Positions 54,507 through 63,552 of a stretch of 64,000 bases of DNA are shown here, piece after piece. The first letter of the stretch is position 1; the number at the start of each line of letters is the position of its first letter. Under the pieces are notes generated by a model, which saw only the letters and a list, made by a program, of their open reading frames with translations, searched no databases and was not told where the DNA came from. The translations under genes were made by a program, and so were the position numbers. Origin of the DNA: an uncultured Sphingomonadaceae bacterium. GTDB lineage: Bacteria; Pseudomonadota; Alphaproteobacteria; Sphingomonadales; Sphingomonadaceae. The DNA is taken from the NCBI GenBank assembly GCA_947488845.1, contig CANLBM010000011.1, positions 1 to 64,000 on the forward strand, read 5' to 3'.

Positions 54507-55310
54507 ATGATCACACAATTTGATGTCATATTGCTTGCTGCCCAGCGTGCAGGAGTTGTCAATCCTCTGGCCGAGGCGCATGGTGTCAGCCATAAATGCC
54601 TGATCCCGATTGCCGGTGAAGCTTTGATTGCCCGGACCTTGGCATCGATATCGTCCCATCCCGGTTGCCGGGCGGTCCATATTCTAATCGAACCCGACGG
54701 CGAGCGAGCCGTGCGACCGGTTGCGGAAATCTTTGCGCGGGACGACCTGCCAATCCGCTTCATCGCTTCGGATAGCAATATTGCCGGGAGTGTCTTGCTG
54801 GGCTGTGAAAACGGGACTGCGCCCTTTGTTGTGACGACGGCCGACAATGTGCTGATCAAGCACGACAGTATCGAAAGGTTGGTCAAGGTTATGGGTGAGG
54901 GAGCGGATGCGGCTGCCGCGCTCGCCAACAAAGATGACATTCGCAGCGTTCATCCTGAGGCCCAACGTTTTTTCTATGAATTCCGCGATCATGGCTATGC
55001 GAATTGCAACCTGTACGGCATCGCCGACCGGCACGCACTAAATGCCGTCGAAATTTTCCGGGAAGGTGGGCAATTCATGAATCACCCCCGTCGTCTTGTG
55101 AACGCTTTCGGCCTGCTCAATATTCTGATGATGCGCTTTGGTTGGATCAAAATCGACAGTGCCTTTGAACGGATGTCGAAGCGTTTTGGTATCGATATTC
55201 GCAGGGTGCCGCTAGCCGACGGCACGCAAGCCATTGATGTTGATAACGAGCGTACTTACCGTATCGTCGAGGCGATTCTGGAAAACCGGGTTGATTCACT
55301 TAAAATCTGA
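54507..55310 (+). CDS. MobA-like NTP transferase-domain protein
   Basis: A 267-residue protein with the nucleotidyltransferase fold: ILLAAQRAG at the N-terminus takes the place of the usual Gly-rich nucleotide loop, followed by HKCLIPIAGEALIARTL with the conserved Lys, and VVTTADNVLI with the metal-binding Asp. Enzymes of this fold join NTPs to phosphorylated sugars, alditols or other groups. The unusual N-terminal loop makes the substrate unclear. It is divergent from the flippase and upstream of an ATP-grasp gene, suggesting a shared pathway. Confidence 0.78.
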   Translation: MITQFDVILLAAQRAGVVNPLAEAHGVSHKCLIPIAGEALIARTLASISSHPGCRAVHILIEPDGERAVRPVAEIFARDDLPIRFIASDSNIAGSVLLGCENGTAPFVVTTADNVLIKHDSIERLVKVMGEGADAAAALANKDDIRSVHPEAQRFFYEFRDHGYANCNLYGIADRHALNAVEIFREGGQFMNHPRRLVNAFGLLNILMMRFGWIKIDSAFERMSKRFGIDIRRVPLADGTQAIDVDNERTYRIVEAILENRVDSLKI

Positions 55311-55371
55311 TTGTCCGGGTTGAAGTCCCCAATTATATCATTGCAACAATCTAGAAGAGCGGACGTGCGCC

Positions 55372-56382
55372 ATGACAAAATCTCCCGTAATCAAACCCCT
55401 TGTTATACCCGAGGAAGCAAAAGAGCGGCTGAAATTCCTGTTCATGGCGAAGCACGCCCTCTGGGGTGGAGGAATGCATCCGGAGGACGGCAATCACGCG
55501 ATCTATCACCACGAAGTGAGGCAAAGCCTTGAAAGTCTGGGCATCAATCTTTTGGTAGCCGATTCCTATGACATATTGTTCACCAATCCGGGCGTGGATT
55601 TTGTTTTTCCGCTGCTCAATCGTGGCGGCTTTGTGAACAGTGAAATGATGATTCCGCTTCTGTGTAATATGCACCAGATCGCCTATGTCGGTGCGATGCC
55701 GTTCATTCGCGGCTTGGGTGACGACAAAGCGCTGTCCAAACTGGTCGCTACCCGTGCAGGGGTACCGACTGCACCCTGGTTCTGCTATCGTAGGGGTGCA
55801 CCGGTCAACGAATCCGACTGTCCGAAGGCCGAGCGCTGGGTCATCAAGCCCAATGCCAGTTCCGCAAGCTGGGCGATTTCTGATGCTCACGACTGGCCTG
55901 GAGTCGTGAATGCGGTCGCCGGTATCCATGGCCAGGGGCATGACGCGATCGTCGAACCCTATCTCGACGGTTATGATGTGCAGGCCGCCTTCATCAGCTC
56001 TGACGGTCCGAAAGCGCTGCCAATGCTGATCTATGAGCGCGAGGATACGCAGAAGCTTTGGACCTATTACGAGAAGCGTGATCTCGTTCCCAATACCGAA
56101 AAAGCAACATTAAAACTTTTTGACGAATCGGAATTCGCGCCCCAGGTTGAGGAAATGGCGAAGAAAATCGCGCGCGAGTTCGAACCGTTTGATTATGGCC
56201 GGATCGAATTTCGGTTGAACCGGAAAACCGGTGATATCAATTTCATCGAGATCAATCTGAACTGCAACTTGTGGTCCGAGAAAGTGGTCGCGAAATCGGC
56301 TGCGGCAGCAGGCCTTAACCATGCGCAGTTACTGGAAACGATTATCGCGGAGGGGCTGAAGCGCAACGGTCTGATCGCCTGA
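55372..56382 (+). CDS. ATP-grasp ligase, D-Ala-D-Ala ligase-like
   Basis: A 336-residue ATP-grasp protein. DDKALSKLVATRAGVPTAPW (about residues 119-138) is the ATP-grasp opening, RWVIKPNASSASWAIS the glycine-loop equivalent, and RIEFRLN with FIEINLNCNL the metal-binding Glu/Asn pair near residues 285-307. The N-terminal 100 residues resemble the Ddl pre-ATP domain but with GMHPEDGNHAIYHHEV, not a typical Ddl motif. It should join a carboxylate to an amine, but cell-wall Ddl activity is not implied. It follows the nucleotidyltransferase by 61 bases. Confidence 0.8.
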   Translation: MTKSPVIKPLVIPEEAKERLKFLFMAKHALWGGGMHPEDGNHAIYHHEVRQSLESLGINLLVADSYDILFTNPGVDFVFPLLNRGGFVNSEMMIPLLCNMHQIAYVGAMPFIRGLGDDKALSKLVATRAGVPTAPWFCYRRGAPVNESDCPKAERWVIKPNASSASWAISDAHDWPGVVNAVAGIHGQGHDAIVEPYLDGYDVQAAFISSDGPKALPMLIYEREDTQKLWTYYEKRDLVPNTEKATLKLFDESEFAPQVEEMAKKIAREFEPFDYGRIEFRLNRKTGDINFIEINLNCNLWSEKVVAKSAAAAGLNHAQLLETIIAEGLKRNGLIA

Positions 56383-56517
56383 CATCATCGAGCGGTTCGT
56401 CCAGATGGCGAATCCGGTGCCAGTCTCATGCACAATCAGGATGGGCCTGATGAACGCGCAGGCCCGGCGACCGGAGTGCCATTGCCAGTTGATGAGGGGC
56501 TGGCTAGGGATCGAACC

Positions 56518-57402
56518 ATGAAATGGCTTGTCATTATCGGTGTGTTGCTGCTGGCGTGCGGCGGCTTCGCGTTCTGGTTTTTCTCGCAGCCGGGTCCGAA
56601 GCAACTGGATATGGTCAATAATGCCATACCGGGCGACAGCGATGCCAAGCTGTTGGTGCACGGCAAGGTTTACGACGAGGCACTGGGCCTCGGCCTCAAT
56701 ATCTGGGCACCGAAAACCGTTGCGAACGGGCCGCTTCCCGTCATTGTCTTCATCTATGGCGGCGGCTGGCGCGACGGGGCCAAGGATCAATATGCCTTCA
56801 CCGGTCGCGCGTTGGCCAATCGCGGCTATATGGTGGTGCTGCCCGACTATCGGCTGTTCCCTGCTACCCGCTTTCCCGGTTTTCTAGAAGACAGCGCCAA
56901 GGCGCTTGCCTGGGTGGATGATCATATCGGCAAATATGGCGGCGATCCGGACCGGATATTCCTGTCCGGGCAATCCGCCGGCGCCTATAATGCGATGATG
57001 CTGGCGCTCGACCGGCAATGGCTGGGGCGCGAGGGCAAGTCGCCGGACCTGATCCGAGGCGTGGCGGCGCTGGCCGGGCCCTATGATTTCTATCCGTTTG
57101 ATTCCGAAACCACGAAGCAGAGCTTTGGCGACTATCATGCGCCCGAAATGACCCAGCCGGTCAATTTTGTCCGATCAGATGCGCCGCCGCTTTGGCTTTC
57201 CGCCGGAACCAACGACACCCAGGTCCGACCGCGAAACAGCAGGATCTTGCGCGACAAGATCCTCGAAGCGGGCGGTGATGCCGAATATGTCGAATATCCC
57301 GATGTCGACCATCTCGAGATAATGATGGCGATCGCCAAGCCGTTTCGGCACAAGGCATCGGTGCTGGATGACATGGTCGCCTTTTTTGAACGGCATAAGT
57401 GA
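56518..57402 (+). CDS. alpha/beta hydrolase (esterase/lipase type), membrane-anchored or secreted
   Basis: A 294-residue hydrolase. An N-terminal hydrophobic helix (about residues 3-22) acts as signal anchor or signal peptide. The oxyanion-hole motif YGGGWRDGAKDQY (about 77-89) and nucleophile motif GQSAGAYN (about 147-154) are those of the hormone-sensitive lipase/BD-FAE group; the catalytic Asp and His probably lie near VEYPDVDHLE (about 261-270). It likely hydrolyses small esters outside the cytoplasm. I chose ATG at 56518, which opens the hydrophobic segment. Confidence 0.87.
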   Translation: MKWLVIIGVLLLACGGFAFWFFSQPGPKQLDMVNNAIPGDSDAKLLVHGKVYDEALGLGLNIWAPKTVANGPLPVIVFIYGGGWRDGAKDQYAFTGRALANRGYMVVLPDYRLFPATRFPGFLEDSAKALAWVDDHIGKYGGDPDRIFLSGQSAGAYNAMMLALDRQWLGREGKSPDLIRGVAALAGPYDFYPFDSETTKQSFGDYHAPEMTQPVNFVRSDAPPLWLSAGTNDTQVRPRNSRILRDKILEAGGDAEYVEYPDVDHLEIMMAIAKPFRHKASVLDDMVAFFERHK

Positions 57403-57430
57403 TTGTACTATTTGATAGGCGAACCGCTGT

Positions 57431-57445
57431 TTTTGCAATGCAAAA
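57431..57445. promoter_or_regulatory. palindrome upstream of sdhB
   Basis: TTTTGCA (57431-57437) and TGCAAAA (57439-57445) are perfectly complementary around a single A, with AACCG/CGGTT partly extending the stem at 57422-57450. It lies about 60 bases ahead of the sdhB start and could be an operator for a dimeric regulator or a leader hairpin. The identity of any binding protein is unknown. Confidence 0.45.
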
Positions 57446-57506
57446 CGGTTGAGATAGTGGCGCTTCTTGGTTATGCGGTTCCGCAGAACAAGGGAATCCG
57501 ATAGAC

Positions 57507-58289
57507 ATGGCTACTTTCACGCTCCCCAAGAACAGCAAGATTCGCAAAACGGGCGAGTTGCACCAGGCGCTGACCGGCGGAAAGAAACGGCCGTTCAAAG
57601 TCTATCGCTATGACCCCGACAAGGGCGAAAATCCGCGCTACGACACGTTCGAGATCGACACCGACGAATGCGGTCCGATGGTGCTCGACGCCTTGATCAA
57701 GATGAAGTCGGAACAGGACGCGACTCTGACCTTCCGCCGGTCCTGCCGCGAAGGGATTTGCGGATCCTGCGCGATGAATATCAATGGCAAAAATGGCCTG
57801 GCCTGCACCACCGCGATCGAAGATTGCGGGAACAAGGTCACGATCACGCCCTTGCCTCACATGGAAGTGATCAAGGATCTGGTGCCGGATTTCACCCATT
57901 TCTACGCGCAATATGCTTCGATCGAGCCCTGGCTCAAGACGGTCACGCCGACCCCTTCGGGCAAGGAACGGCTGCAATCGCCGGAAGATCGTAACAAGCT
58001 GGACGGACTGTACGAGTGCATCTTGTGCGCCTGTTGCCAGACCAGCTGCCCGAGCTACTGGTGGAACAGCGACAAGTTCCTTGGTCCCGCCATCCTGTTG
58101 CAGGCCTATCGCTGGCTGGCCGACAGCCGCGACGAAATGACCGGTGAGCGGCTCGACGAGCTGGAAGATCCGTTCCGGCTCTATCGTTGCCACACGATCA
58201 TGAACTGCGCCAATGCCTGCCCCAAGGGTCTGTCCCCGGCCAAGGCGATTGCCGAAATCAAGAAGATGACCGCCTCGCGCGAAATCTGA
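57507..58289 (+). CDS. sdhB: succinate dehydrogenase iron-sulfur subunit
   Basis: A 260-residue subunit that carries electrons from SdhA to quinone. The [2Fe-2S] cluster Cys are in [18 protein letters not shown] and CTT (about residues 76-97), and the [4Fe-4S]/[3Fe-4S] ligands in [16 protein letters not shown] (about 172-187) and [14 protein letters not shown] (about 230-243). Length and motifs match SdhB. The other sdh genes are not in the window: upstream is an alpha/beta hydrolase, so sdhB is either split from sdhCDA or their operon lies elsewhere. Confidence 0.97.
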   Translation: MATFTLPKNSKIRKTGELHQALTGGKKRPFKVYRYDPDKGENPRYDTFEIDTDECGPMVLDALIKMKSEQDATLTFRRSCREGICGSCAMNINGKNGLACTTAIEDCGNKVTITPLPHMEVIKDLVPDFTHFYAQYASIEPWLKTVTPTPSGKERLQSPEDRNKLDGLYECILCACCQTSCPSYWWNSDKFLGPAILLQAYRWLADSRDEMTGERLDELEDPFRLYRCHTIMNCANACPKGLSPAKAIAEIKKMTASREI

Positions 58290-58310
58290 TTCGAACGCGG
58301 GCGCCAATTC

Positions 58311-58805
58311 ATGACTGAAGCAGAGCGCAATTTTGTCATCACCGATCCCGATCCGGACAATCCGGGCTGGAATATATGGCAGCTGAACCATTCGGATTGC
58401 TATAATAGTTTTCTGGGAAAAATGGTCGTCCGCCGTGGTGGCGACGGAGTGGGCGAGAATATCGCCCGGGTGCGCATGTTTCCCGAGCGCAAACACCGCA
58501 ATCTCGGCGACGCTGTCCATGGCGGGACGATGATGGGCTTTATCGACTGTTCGCTGTTCGCCGCGATGCGGGTGCTTGAGCTCGGTCCGTCCGGCTATGC
58601 CGTAACGCTGGAATTGCAGACGCATTTTCTCGGTTCTGCGCGGATGGACGAGCCACTGGAAGCGCAAGTAGAGATTACGCGCGAAACCGGCCGCTTTCTG
58701 TTCATGCGCGGCCTGGTTGTGCAGGGCGCAGAGGGTAAGGACAATATGGCTTCGTTCACCGCCATCGTGAAAAAGGCGCCACACCAGAAAACAGATCTGC
58801 AATGA
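58311..58805 (+). CDS. PaaI-family hotdog-fold thioesterase
   Basis: A 164-residue protein with the hotdog thioesterase core: RNLGDAVHGGTMMGFIDCSL (about residues 62-81) holds the HGG loop and acidic residue of PaaI-type enzymes, and AVTLELQTHFLGSARMDEPL (about 98-117) the central strands. It probably hydrolyses acyl- or aryl-CoA esters; the substrate is unknown. Its stop overlaps the zapE start by four bases (ATGA). Confidence 0.86.
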   Translation: MTEAERNFVITDPDPDNPGWNIWQLNHSDCYNSFLGKMVVRRGGDGVGENIARVRMFPERKHRNLGDAVHGGTMMGFIDCSLFAAMRVLELGPSGYAVTLELQTHFLGSARMDEPLEAQVEITRETGRFLFMRGLVVQGAEGKDNMASFTAIVKKAPHQKTDLQ

Positions 58806-59917
58806 GCCAATTCTATCAGCGCTATCTGGCTCTGATTGCGCAAGGGGAACTGAAACCGGACCCGGATCAGGACGCTTGCGCGAAGCGGCTTGCCCTTTTG
58901 CAGAAGGAACTCGAAGCAGTACCGCCGCGCGGCAGTATTTTATGGCGCGCATTTGGCAAGAAACCGCAGGCGCCCGAGGGCATTTACATGTGGGGCGGGG
59001 TCGGGCGCGGCAAGTCGATGCTGATGGACCTGTTCTACAACAATCTCGACATCCGCCGGAAGAAACGCGCCCATTTCCATGAGTTCATGCTCGATGTTCA
59101 CGCGCGAATCAGGGAGGAGCGCAAGAAGGAACTGGGTGATCCGATATTGCCGGTTGCCGCCGCCTTGGCCAGCGAGGCGCGCTTTCTCGCCTTTGACGAA
59201 ATGGTGGTCAACAACAGCGCCGACGCGATGATCATGTCGCGGCTGTTTACCGGGCTGGTCGAGGCGGGCGTGACGATTGTCACCACTTCGAACCGTCCGC
59301 CGGACGATCTTTACAAGGACGGTCTCAACCGCGAGCATTTTCTGCCGTTTATCGAGCTGCTCAAAACAAGGCTCGACGTGATTTCGCTCAACGGGCCGAC
59401 CGATTACCGGCGCGAGCGGCTGGGGGACGTTGATCTCTGGCATGTACCCAATGGCGAGGCGGCAACCAAGGCGCTGAGCGAAGCCTTCTTCCGCCTGACC
59501 GATTATCCACCGGAGGACCGTGACCATGTTCCCTCCGCAGAAATCGCGGTGCCGGGCGGCCGGGTGCTGACCGTGCCAAAGTCTCTCAAGGGCGTCGGGG
59601 TTTTCTCGTTCAAACGGTTATGCGGGGAAGCGCGCGGCGCGCAGGATTATCTGGCGATCGCGCGCCATTATCACAGCGTCATCATCGTCGGCATTCCGGT
59701 GCTGTCCAAGGAGAATCGCAACGAGGCGGCGCGCTTTGTCACGCTGATTGACGCGCTCTACGAATATCGGGTCAAGCTGCTGGCGAGCGCCGATGCGGAG
59801 CCGGACTCACTTTATCCTGCAGGCGACGGTTCCTTCGAATTTGAACGCACCGCTTCGCGGTTGCTCGAGATGCAATCGGACGACTATCTTGCCCTCGGCC
59901 ACGGAGCCGCGGTCTAG
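58802..59917 (+). CDS. zapE: cell division protein ZapE / AFG1-like ATPase
   Basis: A 371-residue AFG1/ZapE ATPase. Walker A GVGRGKSMLMD (about residues 65-75), Walker B LAFDEMVVNN (about 128-137) and VTIVTTSNRPPDDLYKDGLN are diagnostic. In E. coli ZapE acts at the division ring under stress; mitochondrial Afg1 helps membrane-protein quality control. It is coupled to the thioesterase gene by a four-base overlap. Its stop lies in a CTAG shared with the convergent gene's stop at 59914-59917. Confidence 0.94.
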   Translation: MSQFYQRYLALIAQGELKPDPDQDACAKRLALLQKELEAVPPRGSILWRAFGKKPQAPEGIYMWGGVGRGKSMLMDLFYNNLDIRRKKRAHFHEFMLDVHARIREERKKELGDPILPVAAALASEARFLAFDEMVVNNSADAMIMSRLFTGLVEAGVTIVTTSNRPPDDLYKDGLNREHFLPFIELLKTRLDVISLNGPTDYRRERLGDVDLWHVPNGEAATKALSEAFFRLTDYPPEDRDHVPSAEIAVPGGRVLTVPKSLKGVGVFSFKRLCGEARGAQDYLAIARHYHSVIIVGIPVLSKENRNEAARFVTLIDALYEYRVKLLASADAEPDSLYPAGDGSFEFERTASRLLEMQSDDYLALGHGAAV

Positions 59918-60954
59918 AGCAGGCTGAGGCTGTCCAGATCGATGGCCATCTGGGCCGGTCGTTCGGCCATCGCCGCAAACATACGGTCTCCGCGCTCGGT
60001 CCGTTCGACGTGGAGCGAGGCGTTGATCGCCATGATGAAGCCGGAAAAGGCGTGGCGGCGATATTCGGTCCAGAATTGAGCGAAATCGGGTGCGTCGGGC
60101 CGCAGGACCAAATAGGCCCGGACCAGATTTTCCTCATTCCGCCGCCGGTCGGCCGGGTCGGCAAAGCTGGTGCCGACCAGATAGGCGACGTCATTGGCCG
60201 GGTTGCCCAGAGAGCAGGTTTGCCAGTCGACCAGGGCCGCGATACGGCCGTCATCGTGGAACAGGATATTGTCCAGCCGCATGTCGCCGTGTGTGATCGC
60301 CTGCTGTTCGGGAGGATGCGCGATATAGGCCCCGATTCCGTCAACCAGCTGCTGGCCGAGGTCCAGTATATCGGGCGACAGCAAGGACGAGAAGCGCTCG
60401 CGAAACAGTGGATAGCCGGCCGCCAGGCTTTTCTCGATAAACTGGGCATTGCCTTCGCCATGACCGAGCCATGTAAGATTTTCGAAGCCGGCTTTCGGCC
60501 GGAAACTGTGGAGAGCGGCGGCTTCGGCCAGTGATGTTTCCACCTGGAGAAGCGCCGCCCCGGCCAGTTGGTCACCTTGCGAGGCGGGGGCCATGTCCTC
60601 GAGCAGCAGCACGAATTCCTGTTCATTCTCGGCAATGTCGGCGTGATAGGATTTCGGGCAGAGTGCATCGCAATGGTCCGCTACGTCCCGATACCAGCCG
60701 ACCTCCATATCATAGAGATGGAAGATCGCGGCGGCTCCCCGGCTGACCGGGTCGGCGCTCGGGCATTTGGCAATGAAGGTCGCGGGATGGCGGCCTTCTG
60801 TCCAGTCGCAGGTGAACCGATAGCTGTCGCAGACCTGGCCGGTGCCGACCGGTTCGTGGGTCAGGGATATGAGCGACCCCGGGGCGGCGTCGAAAACCTG
60901 CTCGACAAAGGCGGTCTCGAATTCTTCGGGACGGACGGGGAAGCGGCGGCTCAT
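59914..60954 (-). CDS. aminoglycoside phosphotransferase/choline kinase-family protein
   Basis: A 346-residue protein-kinase-like phosphotransferase. FVLLLEDMAPASQGDQ (about residues 113-128) is the hinge; ITHGDMRLDNILFHDDG (about 224-240) contains the catalytic Asp and Asn, followed by ALVDWQTCSLGNP with the metal-binding Asp. This family includes antibiotic, choline and many acyl-CoA-pathway kinases; drug resistance should not be assumed. Its start overlaps the stop of the upstream unknown gene by four bases, so the two probably act together. Confidence 0.86.
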   Translation of the reverse strand: MSRRFPVRPEEFETAFVEQVFDAAPGSLISLTHEPVGTGQVCDSYRFTCDWTEGRHPATFIAKCPSADPVSRGAAAIFHLYDMEVGWYRDVADHCDALCPKSYHADIAENEQEFVLLLEDMAPASQGDQLAGAALLQVETSLAEAAALHSFRPKAGFENLTWLGHGEGNAQFIEKSLAAGYPLFRERFSSLLSPDILDLGQQLVDGIGAYIAHPPEQQAITHGDMRLDNILFHDDGRIAALVDWQTCSLGNPANDVAYLVGTSFADPADRRRNEENLVRAYLVLRPDAPDFAQFWTEYRRHAFSGFIMAINASLHVERTERGDRMFAAMAERPAQMAIDLDSLSLL

Positions 60955-62045
60955 GCTGCGGGGTCCATCAGCCCGGTCAGGCCGCTAGTTGCGTGGGGAC
61001 CGATGAACAATTGCTCGACCACGCCGATGCCCCGATGTTCGGTGCCGTCAGCCGTCAGCACGGTGTCGCTGAGCGCCTGGATATGGATGGTGGTCATGTC
61101 GATCGCCGGATCTGGGGCCAGGGCGATGACATCATGGGCGACCTCGAGATCGCCGTGATCCATCCCGTGACCCCAGACCGGGTGGAGATAGCCGAGGCCT
61201 GACATATAGAATGTCCGGGCGGCATCGCCCGTGCGGGGCGTGATCGAGAGCGATCCGCTGCCGGTCTCAAGCCGCACCTGCCTGATGCGGCGAGAGCCGC
61301 TGTGATAGGCGAGATCGATCGCCCCGGGTTCGAACTCGATTGCGCTTCCTCCAATCGAATCGACCACCCCGCGCCGGTTCCACGCCTTTCCTTCGCGGTC
61401 GTCGTTGCTGTGAAAGAAGCAGGCGTGCTGGTCAAAATTGAGCGGGGTCCATAGCCACCAGAATTGCGGAAAGGCACCGGCTGGCGGCGGTTGCGACTCC
61501 GCGGCGCCGACTTGCCTGATCCCCCAGCTGCGGTCCCGGGTGCCGCGGCAATTGGCGATATCGATATCCTGACCATCGACGGTGATTGTCCCCGACCAGT
61601 CGCCGTTCTGGGTCATTCTTGTATAGTCCATCTGCAGTCGCGGGCCGTCGCGGCGGATGAAGCGGGGTTCCTCGATCGGCTGGTGGCGGGCGGTGAAGCG
61701 GATGTCGGCGGTGATCGCGCTGTCGTTGCCTGCGACCGTCAGGTGGAGCCGCTGGAGCGGTTCGACGATCGTGATCGTGATGGGGCCGACGGTCAGATCG
61801 AGCCGCTCGCTGGACATTCTCTTCGAGGCGCGGAGATTGTGCTGCTTGCCGTCGATTGAGACACAAAAGGCGGCGTCCATGATGTCCAGCTGGGGGTAGA
61901 CACCGAGCGCGGCGGCGAAGAAGATGCTGCCGTCAGGCGAATAGCCGTTGAAGAAATAGCGGTCGTAGAAGTTCCGGTTTCCGCCCGATAGCGCCATTGG
62001 TTCGGGCGTCTGGTGCAGCGGATAGTCGTCGCCTTTTGTCAGCAT
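60951..62045 (-). CDS. hypothetical protein, CrtC/AttH-like beta-sandwich look
   Basis: A 364-residue protein predicted to be mostly beta-strand, with many Asp/His/Arg and Trp residues (DRSWGIRQ, FWWLWTPLNFD, YLHPVWGHGMDHGDLE). The pattern recalls lipocalin-like two-domain proteins of the AttH/hydroxyneurosporene-hydratase group, but I cannot assign a family with certainty. No signal peptide is seen. ATG at 62045 has AAAGGAGGA about seven bases upstream, better than upstream in-frame starts. It is translationally coupled to the phosphotransferase gene. Confidence 0.7.
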   Translation of the reverse strand: MLTKGDDYPLHQTPEPMALSGGNRNFYDRYFFNGYSPDGSIFFAAALGVYPQLDIMDAAFCVSIDGKQHNLRASKRMSSERLDLTVGPITITIVEPLQRLHLTVAGNDSAITADIRFTARHQPIEEPRFIRRDGPRLQMDYTRMTQNGDWSGTITVDGQDIDIANCRGTRDRSWGIRQVGAAESQPPPAGAFPQFWWLWTPLNFDQHACFFHSNDDREGKAWNRRGVVDSIGGSAIEFEPGAIDLAYHSGSRRIRQVRLETGSGSLSITPRTGDAARTFYMSGLGYLHPVWGHGMDHGDLEVAHDVIALAPDPAIDMTTIHIQALSDTVLTADGTEHRGIGVVEQLFIGPHATSGLTGLMDPAA

Positions 62046-63322
<1,277 letters not shown>

Positions 63323-63324
63323 CT

Positions 63325-63552
63325 ATGGAGATTGTTGCAATTTTGGCGGTTTCAACTCTGGCCGCCGGAATTGCAGGTTGGTTCAATCGTTATGCAGGTT
63401 TGGCGGTGATCGGGATCGTATTAGTGTTAGCTTTTCCAATAATTGCTCTGACCAACTTTTCGATCAAGGCGGTGGCATTGTTTGCAGTGCCTGCATCAAT
63501 CGGATTTTTAATGGGTGACGGCATTCGTCGCCGTCGGGAGAATTTAGAATGA
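63325..63552 (+). CDS. small hypothetical membrane protein
   Basis: A 75-residue protein with two or three hydrophobic helices (about residues 2-16, 20-40 and 48-65) and a basic C-terminus (GIRRRREN). No family recognised. It begins two bases after the mdh stop, and its stop overlaps the sucD start by four bases (ATGA), so it is clearly translated within the mdh-sucD unit. Its codon use looks less GC-rich than its neighbours. Confidence 0.7.
   Translation: MEIVAILAVSTLAAGIAGWFNRYAGLAVIGIVLVLAFPIIALTNFSIKAVALFAVPASIGFLMGDGIRRRRENLE

Noticed and set aside
55372-56382. Cell-wall D-alanine-D-alanine ligase
   Set aside because: The N-terminal motifs differ from Ddl and no cell-wall genes are nearby, so only a general ATP-grasp ligase is called.
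57471-58952. 493-codon open frame on the minus strand
   Set aside because: It is antisense to sdhB and the thioesterase, both well supported; the translation shows no family motif.
59914-60954. Antibiotic-resistance aminoglycoside phosphotransferase
   Set aside because: Only the general kinase fold is seen; the family is broad, and coupling to an unknown beta-rich protein does not support drug resistance.
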